29,037 nt of DNA from JAOABV01 sp964473505 (GTDB lineage: Bacteria; Hydrothermota; Tepidihabitantia; Tepidihabitantales; CAIPLT01). How positions within the stretch are numbered: position 1 is the stretch's first letter; every line of letters begins with the position of its first letter. Positions 15,673 through 22,711 of the stretch are shown here, piece after piece. Where the stretch lies: positions 1-29,037 of the forward strand of contig CAYYPG010000016.1 of assembly GCA_964473505.1 (NCBI GenBank). Direction: 5' to 3'. Under the pieces are notes generated by a model. It searched no databases. It was not told where the DNA came from and saw nothing but the letters and a program-made list of their open reading frames with translations. The translations under genes were made by a program, and so were the position numbers.

Positions 15673-16026
15673 TTATGCTTCTTTTAATTTAGCTTCTTGT
15701 CCTTTTTTCTCTCTAAAATAATATAGTTTGGCTCTTCTAACTTTGGTCTGTTTCATTACTTCAATTTTAGTAATGATGGGTGAATTCAAGGGAAAAATAC
15801 GTTCGACACCGATTCCCCGGCTAATCTTCCGAACCGTAATCGTTTTGCCTTCACCAACACCACGCATTTTAATCACCGTGCCCTGAAAAGTGGTAAGTCG
15901 TTCTTTGTCACCCTCATAGATTTTATGGAAAACTTTTACAATTGAACCCGGCCTAATGTCAGGTGCAATATATCTTTCTTGGGTCTCTTTTACTTTTTTT
16001 TCTTTAACCTTTTTTTCTTTTGCCAT
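15673..16026 (-). CDS. rplS: 50S ribosomal protein L19
   Basis: Ribosomal protein at the 30S-50S interface. The body matches L19: IRPGSIVKVFHKI, RLTTFQGTVIKMRG, ITVRKISRGIGVERIFPLNSP and the basic VRRAKLYYFREKKG C-terminus. Length 117 is normal. The N-terminus carries a repeated KEKKVKE lysine/glutamate extension (residues 2-15) not common in the family. AAGGAG precedes the ATG by seven bases. It follows trmD by 40 bp in the usual order and is probably the last gene of the rpsP operon. Confidence 0.97.
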   Translation of the reverse strand: MAKEKKVKEKKVKETQERYIAPDIRPGSIVKVFHKIYEGDKERLTTFQGTVIKMRGVGEGKTITVRKISRGIGVERIFPLNSPIITKIEVMKQTKVRRAKLYYFREKKGQEAKLKEA

Positions 16027-16066
16027 TATTATCTCCTTTGCTAATTATCCATATTAGTTCACATCT

Positions 16067-16816
16067 CTATTGATTGTGGTTCATTAAATCTGTGATTTTT
16101 GGTGAGTCCCAACCACAGTCCGCTTTCGTATCGTTCGGCGAATATTCTCTATTTAACAAATCGGGTCTTTTTTCTTGAGTTAATTTTAAGGCTTGTTCTA
16201 ATCGCCATGCTCTAATTTTTTTGTGGTCGCCCGATACTAAAACTTCGGGCACCTTATATCCGCGGAAATCTTGAGGCCTTGTATAATAAGGTGCATCTAA
16301 TAAGCCGGAAGTAAAAGAATCCGTCTCTACAGAATCTCGGTCGCCAACTACACCTGGCAGTAGTCTAATTATTGCTTCTAAGATAACCAATGCGGCCGCT
16401 TCTCCACCAGATAAGACATAATCGCCAATGGAAATTTCATCGTCAACCAAATATTCACTAACCCGATGGTCAACACCTTTATAGCGTCCGCAGATTAAAA
16501 TTAAATGTTCTTTGCGAGATAACTCTTGAGCAATCTTTTGTTTAAATTGCCGTCCCTGGGGAGAGAGCAGAATTACATAAGAGTTATCTTTTCTTACACT
16601 TTCTACGGCTTTAAAGATTGGTTCTGGTTTAAGAATCATTCCTGGTCCACCGCCAAAAGGATAATCATCAACGGTGCGATAATTATCGGTCGCAAAATCT
16701 CGCAGATTAATAAGCTGGATTTGGGCAATGGATTTTTCTTGGGCAATGCGGAACACACCATAATTAATTGGATTTGTGAAAAAATCGGGAAAGATGGTAA
16801 TGATATGGATAAGCAT
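16067..16816 (-). CDS. trmD: tRNA (guanine-37-N1)-methyltransferase TrmD
   Basis: SPOUT-class enzyme making m1G37 in tRNAs that read CNN codons and preventing +1 frameshifting. Family landmarks: IHIITIFPDFF (3-13), VDDYPFGGGPGMILKPEPIF, the trefoil-knot SAM site LICGRYKGVDHR and SIGDYVLSGGEAAALVI, and LDAPYYTRPQDFRGYKVPEVLVSGDH. Length 249 is typical. No Shine-Dalgarno precedes the ATG. The 118-bp gap upstream, where rimM normally sits, does not encode RimM. Confidence 0.97.
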   Translation of the reverse strand: MLIHIITIFPDFFTNPINYGVFRIAQEKSIAQIQLINLRDFATDNYRTVDDYPFGGGPGMILKPEPIFKAVESVRKDNSYVILLSPQGRQFKQKIAQELSRKEHLILICGRYKGVDHRVSEYLVDDEISIGDYVLSGGEAAALVILEAIIRLLPGVVGDRDSVETDSFTSGLLDAPYYTRPQDFRGYKVPEVLVSGDHKKIRAWRLEQALKLTQEKRPDLLNREYSPNDTKADCGWDSPKITDLMNHNQ

Positions 16817-16934
16817 TCAATAAGTTTTTAGCTTGGTAGGTCAAAAACTTCCATAATTTTATCGACTTGAATCTTGGTATAGTAAACAGATGCCGCGAGG
16901 GGCCCGGCAAATATATCGAGTTAGAGGATACTTT
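16817..16934 (-). other. 118-bp spacer at the usual rimM position
   Basis: Between khpA and trmD, where many bacteria have rimM, there is only this spacer. One minus-strand frame is open for about 30 codons with no start codon: LDIFAGPLAASVYYTKIQ followed by VDKIMEVFDLPS, stop at 16828-16830. I cannot match it to RimM; it may be a gene remnant or chance. Confidence 0.4.
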
Positions 16935-17165
16935 TTATTCTAAGATTTCGAGTTGAGCGCGTTTTCCTTGTTTCATTGCGGCGGCAGTAATAATCGCTCG
17001 CATTGCCTTTGCCGTGCGCCCTTCTTTACCGATAATTTTGCCGAGGTCGCCTTCGCCAACCCTTAATTCATAAATAAGGGTTTTTTCCCCGGCAATTTCT
17101 TTTATGGAAACCTTTTCTGGATGATCGACAAGGGCTTTTGCCATATATTCAATCAATTCTTTCAT
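16935..17165 (-). CDS. khpA: KH-domain RNA-binding protein KhpA (YlqC)
   Basis: A 76-residue single KH-domain protein, the KhpA/YlqC family, an RNA-binding protein that in Firmicutes partners KhpB/Jag and affects ribosome biogenesis and cell division. The KH signature GKIIGKEGRTAKAMRAII is intact, preceded by LVDHPEKVSIKE. AGGAGGTAA lies just upstream of the ATG. It starts 9 bp after the rpsP stop, so the two are translationally linked. Confidence 0.95.
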   Translation of the reverse strand: MKELIEYMAKALVDHPEKVSIKEIAGEKTLIYELRVGEGDLGKIIGKEGRTAKAMRAIITAAAMKQGKRAQLEILE

Positions 17166-17174
17166 AGTTACCTC

Positions 17175-17468
17175 CTATGACCGAATGCGGTTAGAATCCG
17201 ATTCGGATGTGTTTCCGCCCGCATCGAGCGGTTGCGTTTGCTTTATGTATCGCGTATAGAGTCGTTTGGCAGTGTCTGTAGGTTGTGCGCCTTTGGACAA
17301 CCAGTATTCGACTCGTTGTTTATTTATAGTTAGCTGTTTAGTTTTCGGATTATAGTATCCTACGGCCTCAATATATTTGCCGTCCCTCGAGCGTCGTGAA
17401 TCTGCTACTACTATCCGATAAAACGGACGATTACGCTGTCCGATTCGTTTCAGTCTTATTTTTACCAC
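17175..17468 (-). CDS. rpsP: 30S ribosomal protein S16
   Basis: Ribosomal protein S16, needed for 30S assembly. VKIRLKRIGQRNRPFYRIVV, ADSRRSRDGKYIEAVGYYNP and the YWLSKGAQPTDTAKRLY segment are canonical. Length 97 includes a short polar C-terminal tail. The start is a GTG at 17468, with GAGGTG closely upstream. First gene of the rpsP-khpA-trmD-rplS operon, with a strong promoter 27 bp upstream. Confidence 0.97.
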   Translation of the reverse strand: MVKIRLKRIGQRNRPFYRIVVADSRRSRDGKYIEAVGYYNPKTKQLTINKQRVEYWLSKGAQPTDTAKRLYTRYIKQTQPLDAGGNTSESDSNRIRS

Positions 17469-17495
17469 TTTGCACCTCGTCGTTAAATATTGAAT

Positions 17496-17524
17496 ATAAT
17501 AATAAAAAATTCCCTACCTGTCAA
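17496..17524 (-). promoter_or_regulatory. Promoter of the rpsP operon
   Basis: On the minus strand TTGACA (17524-17519), a 17-bp spacer and TATTAT (17501-17496), near-consensus for a housekeeping sigma factor. The predicted start lies about 20 bases before the rpsP GTG, leaving room for its ribosome-binding site. The rest of 17525-17732 shows nothing recognisable. Confidence 0.75.
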
Positions 17525-17732
17525 CATTGAATTTTTTTCTTATCTCACCTTAAGCCTAACTCCCACAAAATATCCTAACAATAACCTAAAGATCTCACAC
17601 TCAAAGTACCGAACCTCATAAGATCCAGAAAATAATAAATAAACCGCTACCTTTTTTCTAACTGAGATTTTAGTCAATGTATAGAACCTATTGGACAGTA
17701 AGTTTAAGGTAGAGAATTAACTTTTGTAAAAG

Positions 17733-17888
17733 GAGCACATCAAGATTTTTATGTAAATTGGTTTTTCTTCTATCGGTGTATCCTCTTTTCATAATATATT
17801 ATATTAAAATATGGTTAAATAAGATGGAAAATACCCCTTTTCTTTAACCGATCAATATTGTATTTACACCCAATATTATACACCATCG
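17733..17888. mobile_element. MITE-like family B element with 8-bp target duplication
   Basis: A 156-bp decayed copy: left end GAGCACATCAAGATTTTTATG, right end CCAATATTATACACCATCG. Identical 8-bp direct repeats TGTAAAAG flank it at 17725-17732 and 17889-17896. It lies immediately downstream of the rmuC stop, with the right duplication 2 bp from it. Confidence 0.65.
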
Positions 17889-17898
17889 TGTAAAAGTG

Positions 17899-19005
17899 TT
17901 AGGTCAATTTCTTAATGTTCTCCTCGGGATTAATTGTTTCCAGACTAGATAGTTTATCGTCTAATTTTATAAGTTTCTTTTCCGCGGCTTCGTATCTGCT
18001 TTGAGCGTTTCTCAAATGAGTTCCGACAGTTTCAAAATCTTCCCGAAAACTCTCAAAATCATTGGTTAATTTTTGTAATGCCGATAAGATTTGTTCTGCG
18101 CTTTGTTCGATTTTTAATCCCCGCAAACCAAGCACGATTGCTTGAAGATAGGCATAAAGACTATTAGGTGAAACCGGAATCACTTTTCGTTCTAATGCAT
18201 ACTTGGCAACGTTTTTCTCATCAGGATTTTCTTTAATAATCACTTCATAATAGACATTTTCTGCAGGAATATACATCATCGCAAAATCATAAGTTCCTTC
18301 CTCCGGTAAAATGTATTTACTCGCAATATCGTCAATATGTTTTCTAACATCTTTTAAGAATTCTTTACGAAACCGTGTGCGATCTTCTTCGGTTGAACTT
18401 TCTACTAATCGGGAGAAATTTTCTAAAGGAAATTTGGCATCGATCGGCACTAATTTGGAACCGAGTTTTACAACTGCATCTACCTGACCTGCCTTAAAAG
18501 CATATTGCAATTCATAATACTCTTGGGGTAAAATCTGCTGCAGTAAATCACCTAAAAAGAACTCACCTAAAAGACCGCGGGTTTTAGGTGCTTTTAGAAT
18601 TTCCGACAATTTAGCAATATCTTTCCCCACATCAAATATCTGTTTAGATGCCTGGGATAGACTTCCGATCTCTTTTTTTACATCCGAAATAACTGTTGCC
18701 GCTTTATCCAACCGCTCACCAATATGCCCGGTAGTGGTAGAAAGTTGCTGAATTACGGTTTGTAGTTGTTGATTAATCTGAGAAGTAATTTGAGCCAACT
18801 GCTGATTGATTAATTGTTGTTGTTTCATTAAGACCTCACTGGTTTGATTACGCAAACTCTCCATCTGATTTTGTAGCATCGTTAAACTTTGGTCAGGTAA
18901 TTGTTGCCTTTGACGCCGTAATAGTATATAAATGATTATTAAACCAATTAAAAGAGTTAATAAAACCATGATAACCGTATTCATATTTACCATAGATTCA
19001 AACAT
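17899..19005 (-). CDS. rmuC: RmuC family protein (DNA recombination limiting)
   Basis: Membrane-anchored coiled-coil protein with a predicted nuclease core; in E. coli its loss raises recombination between inverted repeats. Residues about 9-29 form one membrane helix, residues about 40-105 a glutamine-rich coiled coil, and the RmuC domain follows with KTRGLLGEFFLGDLLQQILP, KLVPIDAKFPLENF and YDFAMMYIPAENVYYEVI. Length 368. I start at ATG 19005 because AGGAGG sits at 19017-19012 with five bases between; an in-frame GTG at 19011 falls inside that site. The N-terminal segment ESMVNMNTVI...LLIGLIII is repeated in the two micro-ORFs just upstream. Confidence 0.93.
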   Translation of the reverse strand: MFESMVNMNTVIMVLLTLLIGLIIIYILLRRQRQQLPDQSLTMLQNQMESLRNQTSEVLMKQQQLINQQLAQITSQINQQLQTVIQQLSTTTGHIGERLDKAATVISDVKKEIGSLSQASKQIFDVGKDIAKLSEILKAPKTRGLLGEFFLGDLLQQILPQEYYELQYAFKAGQVDAVVKLGSKLVPIDAKFPLENFSRLVESSTEEDRTRFRKEFLKDVRKHIDDIASKYILPEEGTYDFAMMYIPAENVYYEVIIKENPDEKNVAKYALERKVIPVSPNSLYAYLQAIVLGLRGLKIEQSAEQILSALQKLTNDFESFREDFETVGTHLRNAQSRYEAAEKKLIKLDDKLSSLETINPEENIKKLT

Positions 19006-19014
19006 AATCACCTC

Positions 19015-19149
19015 CTAAAACTTTGTACGCGTAATTATAATTTCTGAAGCAGCAAAAGCAAACAAAATGATTATTAAACTAATTAAAAGCGTGGATAAAT
19101 CTATGATCGCCGTATTCATTTTTACCATAGATTCAATAATTTCCTTCAT
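19015..19149 (-). CDS. Micro-ORF, 44-residue membrane peptide, paralog of the RmuC N-terminus
   Basis: Intact 44-codon frame: ATG at 19149 with AGGAAG six bases upstream, stop TAG at 19017-19015 overlapping the ribosome-binding site of rmuC. The peptide contains ESMVKMNTAI and LLISLIIILFAF, closely matching ESMVNMNTVI and LLIGLIIIYIL in RmuC, and ends ITRTKF. The frame and start signal are kept despite divergence, which suggests translation. A single membrane helix is predicted. It could be a regulator or membrane partner of RmuC, or a leftover of a 5'-end duplication. Confidence 0.55.
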   Translation of the reverse strand: MKEIIESMVKMNTAIIDLSTLLISLIIILFAFAASEIIITRTKF

Positions 19150-19158
19150 GGCTACTTC

Positions 19159-19251
19159 CTAAAACTTTAGCCGAGTAATTGTGGGCTTTGAAACAGCAAT
19201 AGCAAATACGATGATTATTAAACCAAATGAAACTATAACTACAGAATTCAT
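19159..19251 (-). CDS. Micro-ORF, 30-residue membrane peptide, second paralog of the RmuC N-terminus
   Basis: Intact 30-codon frame: MNSVVIVSF then GLIIIVFAIAV, ending ITRLKF like the 44-residue peptide (ITRTKF). Its stop TAG (19161-19159) overlaps the AGGAAG start signal of the next micro-ORF, as that one's does for rmuC. It has no Shine-Dalgarno, but its ATG lies six bases after a -10 box, so it would be the first, leaderless cistron of a three-gene operon. Confidence 0.45.
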   Translation of the reverse strand: MNSVVIVSFGLIIIVFAIAVSKPTITRLKF

Positions 19252-19256
19252 ACAAA

Positions 19257-19285
19257 AAAATACTGATAAACTCTTATAAAGTCAA
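19257..19285 (-). promoter_or_regulatory. Promoter upstream of the micro-ORF/rmuC operon
   Basis: Minus-strand TTGACT (19285-19280), 17-bp spacer, TATTTT (19262-19257). The expected transcription start coincides with the ATG at 19251, implying a leaderless first cistron. Confidence 0.6.
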
Positions 19286-19469
19286 GATTAGGGTCTTCTT
19301 AGCACCTTTTCTGGGCTTAGGAAATAACCGTTTAGCTATTGGTTAACAAAGAAAGTTATACTCGTACACAACATTACGGATCCGTGTCTCGTTTGACATT
19401 GAACAAATGAACTTTGGATAATAAGGTCTTCCGGGTTTTGAACATTTAACTCTACTTGCCTCTTTTTAG

Positions 19470-19965
19470 GAATACTGTGTTATGCTTTGAGTAAGTGATT
19501 TTCCAAATTAGGAGTCCCATAAATCTCGCCCGTATTTTCTAATTGCTTTTCAAAAACTTCTAAATAAAACTGAATGATCTTCTAAATTACTGACACCATA
19601 ATTCTGACCATAATTTTTAATTCCTTTCCCAAAGGTACTAAACATTATCTTTTATAAAAGTAAATAATTCCCTTAACTACGGACTTAATAACCCTGACCA
19701 TTATTTTTAAATTGTTCTCAAAAAGTGCTTGTATATTGTCTTTTGAGAAAAGTAATTCTGTTCCTGAATTATAGATGCCTTAACTTTAGCCATCATTTCC
19801 TGATTGATTTTCTCACCTTCTCTCCTACTAATTCTGTCACTTATCCACAGATTGACAATTATATTTCTATCAAAATTACCTCTCAAAACAACTCCCAAAT
19901 TTCTCTTGAACTTACTTTCCAAAACTACTTTCTTTCCTATTTTCCAAATACCCCAGAGGACTAAA
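19470..19965. repeat. Family D repeat block, copy 1
   Basis: About 500 bp shared with 28545-28975. The left part is a tandem array with a period near 87 bp (AAGTAAATAATTCC...CTGACCATAATTTTTAATT...). The right part is a unique segment around ATTGACAATTATATTTCT. On the minus strand the right part is open for 71 codons (19922-19707) and reads VVLRGNFDRNIIVNLWISDR and REGEKINQEMMAKVKASI. This looks to me like the C-terminus of an A/V-type ATPase subunit E, though I cannot test it. The array would then be repeats of that gene's 3' end. The stretch 19286-19469 shows nothing recognisable. Confidence 0.6.
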
Positions 19966-20176
19966 GAGGCAACTATACCCTATTTTAAAGGCAAAATGCG
20001 GTATCTTTAAGAAAAACAACAAATTATCTAAAAATCCGCCTTGTTTAAAACTCTAATTATAACTAGTAATTTTTATGTTTGTCTTTACTCGAAAAATTAT
20101 AGAAGTAGTATTGGAATGATAAAGAGCGAGTACGCTCTATTACAAAAAGAATTTGGTATAAGAATGGAAATTAAGT

Positions 20177-20311
20177 GGAAGCGTTAAGATTTCGTGTAAA
20201 TTGGTTTTTCTTCCATAAGTGTGCTTTCCTTTTTAAATATTAAACAGAACCGAGGCTACATCTTTTTCTTTAATATATCAATACTGAATTTACCCAAATA
20301 TTATACACTAC
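20177..20311. mobile_element. MITE-like family B element, decayed
   Basis: Begins GGAAGCGTTAAGATTTCGTG and ends AATATTATACACTAC. ATTAAGT occurs at 20170-20176 and again at 20312-20318, compatible with a target duplication. A second copy starts directly after it. The stretch 19966-20169 shows nothing recognisable. Confidence 0.6.
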
Positions 20312-20319
20312 ATTAAGTT

Positions 20320-20452
20320 GGAATCGTGAATATCTTTGTGGAAATCGGATTTTCGCCTTAGGAGTGTTCTTCTTTCTAAATAATTTAAAAACATGGTAAA
20401 GGATACATTTCTTTAAATCAATACTAAATTTACACAAGATTATACACTACCC
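20320..20452. mobile_element. MITE-like family B element, decayed, head-to-tail with the previous one
   Basis: Begins GGAATCGTGAATATCTTTGTG and ends AAGATTATACACTACC. It shares its left junction ATTAAGTT with the element at 20177-20311, so the pair is a tandem insertion or duplication. The stretch 20453-20736 shows nothing recognisable. Confidence 0.55.
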
Positions 20453-20736
20453 ACGATTATCTTGGTATTTGCATCATAGTTTTTTAGCGGCATATTGGCT
20501 TAATTGCATTGTTCCTGAAAAGATAGCGATGGATGTACAGAAAAATCTCAAACGAATAAAAAATTAATACCCATCTTAACCAGGTAAGAATATAACAAGT
20601 TGAATTTCAACCAAATTCTTATTTTTTACTCAAAACGTCATTGGCAGATAAAAACTCAATATTATTTAGGTTCATTAGCTGTAATACCTAACCGAAATAG
20701 ACATTCACTGACGCAGAGAAAAATTATTCAAAAGAA

Positions 20737-20783
20737 GAACCACGGAAATATGGCACAATTTAACTTAAGACCTTCCGTGGTTC
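20737..20783 (-). terminator. Hairpin terminator candidate after the selenoprotein operon
   Basis: GAACCACGGAA (20737-20747) and TTCCGTGGTTC (20773-20783) form a perfect 11-bp stem with a 25-nt loop, 15 bp beyond the stop of the last operon gene. The minus strand continues TTCTTTTGAATAATTTTT. The plus strand also has GGTTTTT after the stem, so it may work in both directions. Confidence 0.55.
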
Positions 20784-20797
20784 GGTTTTTGAGTTAT

Positions 20798-22702
20798 TTA
20801 GTTAATAATAATTATCCGATTAACTAAAGTTTTTTCTTCCAGGTCTAATTGGATAAAGTAGACACCTGACGGAAGATAGCGATTGTCATCATCTGTGCCG
20901 TTCCACAAAATGTTATCTGTATTTGGTGAGATAGATATTGTCTGCACACATCGGCCTACAGCATTATAGACCTTTAACTTCGCTTGGCTACTAATAACTG
21001 GCGAGTATTGAATATTTATTAATTCTCCATGTCTAATTATATTAGGATAGGTCTTTAATTCCCATTTGATTGTATTATTAGGCCAATTTTCTTCGGTAAC
21101 CGTCAATCCCACGCTAAAGAACCGCATAATTGAGTCTAAAAGGATTGCCTTAGTTGAAGGCGCAGCCCCATCAACTAAACCACCTAATTCAAACGATGTG
21201 CCGACCGTGCGATAGATACCTGCATTATATGCGACCCCACAATTATAATTATCATTGCCATCAACAAAAATCACAAAACCCGTTGTTGCATTGATTTGAT
21301 CCATATAATTGTTTTCACCGGCGTAATTAAAGTACATTCCCCGAGTAAAAGTATTATTAACCCCAACAACCGGTCCCATATTCGCACTGCCATCAGAAAC
21401 ACCTTGAATGCCAAAAAGCGGTCCGAAATTGTGTCCACCGACTAATGGGTCATAATACCAAACCTCACCACCTTCTAAATAAACTCTACCGCCTTGATTA
21501 AGATAGTTTGTGATTGCCAGGGCTTCATTACTATTGGCAACTATTCGATAATTATTTGGAAAAACACCACAACAGATAAATATTGAACGGTAAATACTAA
21601 GATCCGGTTCTGCCAGCAAATTAGTTGTAATTGTGCCTAAATATCCTAATGCGTTAAGTGTATTACGAATAGTTTGTCCTGAACTTGGTGTCGGGTCTGG
21701 ATTCCAGACCAGATAATGATAACGACCAACAACTAAATTGAACTCGAAAGTATCAACAAAACTTCCCGCACTGGCAATAATTCTAAAGCCTGCATTATGG
21801 CCCTGCGGACAACCAGAAGCAACATTCACCACATACGGGTCATTAAGATTCTCCTTGGTGCTGTCAATTAATAGCGTACCAAAAAATCCCGAATTATCAA
21901 TAATTGTAATGTATGGACTTGTAGTCTGGAGAATCGTGTTCAGGTTAGTAAAATTAGCACCGCCAATATTTTTTAAGATTGCAGTAATATTTGCGGTCTC
22001 TCCCGGATCTAAACGGTTATTATTGTTACCCATCGGGTCATAGACATTGACTCGAAATAATTCAAGATAGGGGTTGGTGCCGGTATAATTTAATTGGACA
22101 TCGTCAGCGAGGACCCTCGCCAGACAATGACCCACTCAACATCCATTAGTAGTATCAAGTAAAGCGACTTGAATCTTTCGAATTTGAAGGGGATTAACTC
22201 CAGGTAAATTGGCTAATTCGTTATTCACATTAAACTGATAATTATACCAGTTATCGGGGTCAGTTACTGGGATAATTCGAACCGTACTCGTATTGGTCCA
22301 CGGACAGTGTGGCGACATATGGGCGATCCGAGTTTCGCCCAATTGATTGCCATTAGCATCTAAATATCTTAGACAAACTGCGGCCGCTGCCCAATAGGAA
22401 GCTGAAGGATTATACTCATAAGCATATAATTTCGCCGAGACACTAAACTGTAAATCAGTGGTCGGAATATTTACTGTTTGGTATAATTTGGCATAATCCG
22501 CATCATACTTTTTTACCCGGACTTCGTAATCTGGGTCCGGATGAAAATAAGTTTGACGGTCAATAGTATCATAGACGTTGGGAAGGCCAAAGGCGCTATA
22601 CCATCCGGTAGTTAATGGCTGTTCAAAATTTCCGTTTGTGAGCAAACGACCCGCATTACTGACCGCAATGAACATTAACAACACAAGTAGATATTTTCTC
22701 AT
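20798..22702 (-). CDS. Candidate secreted selenoprotein, jelly-roll plus type-IX-like sorting tail
   Basis: Read through an in-frame TGA (22138-22136) this is a 634-residue protein. ATG 22702 is preceded by GGAGG. Residues 1-17 are a signal peptide; residues about 18-205 form a carbohydrate-binding-like jelly roll opening LLTNGNFEQPLTTGW. The TGA is residue 189 in NGC-U-VGHCLARVLADDVQLN, just before the domain's closing DDV strand, so domain logic continues across it. Then come an LDPGETANITAILKNIGG Ig-like module, a GATase-like region (LNQGGRVYLEGGEVWYYDP) and a C-terminal sorting domain (LKVYNAVGRCVQT, LPSGVYFIQL). A SECIS-like hairpin follows the TGA. Cys188-Sec189 could form a vicinal selenylsulfide. 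It starts 9 bp after the upstream gene. Without recoding it would be two ORFs, 22136-22702 and 20798-22135. Sorting domain and signal peptide are sure; selenocysteine is inferred. Confidence 0.8.
22099..22138 (-). promoter_or_regulatory. SECIS-like stem-loop 3' of in-frame UGA (second gene)
   Basis: On the minus strand, six bases after TGA, CATTGTC pairs with GACGATG (one G-U). After a TG/T internal bulge GCGAG pairs with CTCGC around a GGTC loop (22115-22112). Twenty nucleotides separate the UGA from the loop, and its first base is G. These match the published description of bacterial SECIS elements: a loop 16-37 nt downstream with G in the first two loop positions. Confidence 0.75.
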
Positions 22703-22711
22703 ATTACCTCC

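Noticed and set aside
19707..19922. A real 71-residue minus-strand gene
   Set aside because: It lies inside the family D repeat, lacks a start signal, and its homologous copy at 28545-28975 is broken by stops and frameshifts; treated as decayed coding sequence.
20600..20827. A plus-strand 75-residue ORF
   Set aside because: It runs through the hairpin terminator and into the 3' end of the minus-strand operon; no start signal or family features.
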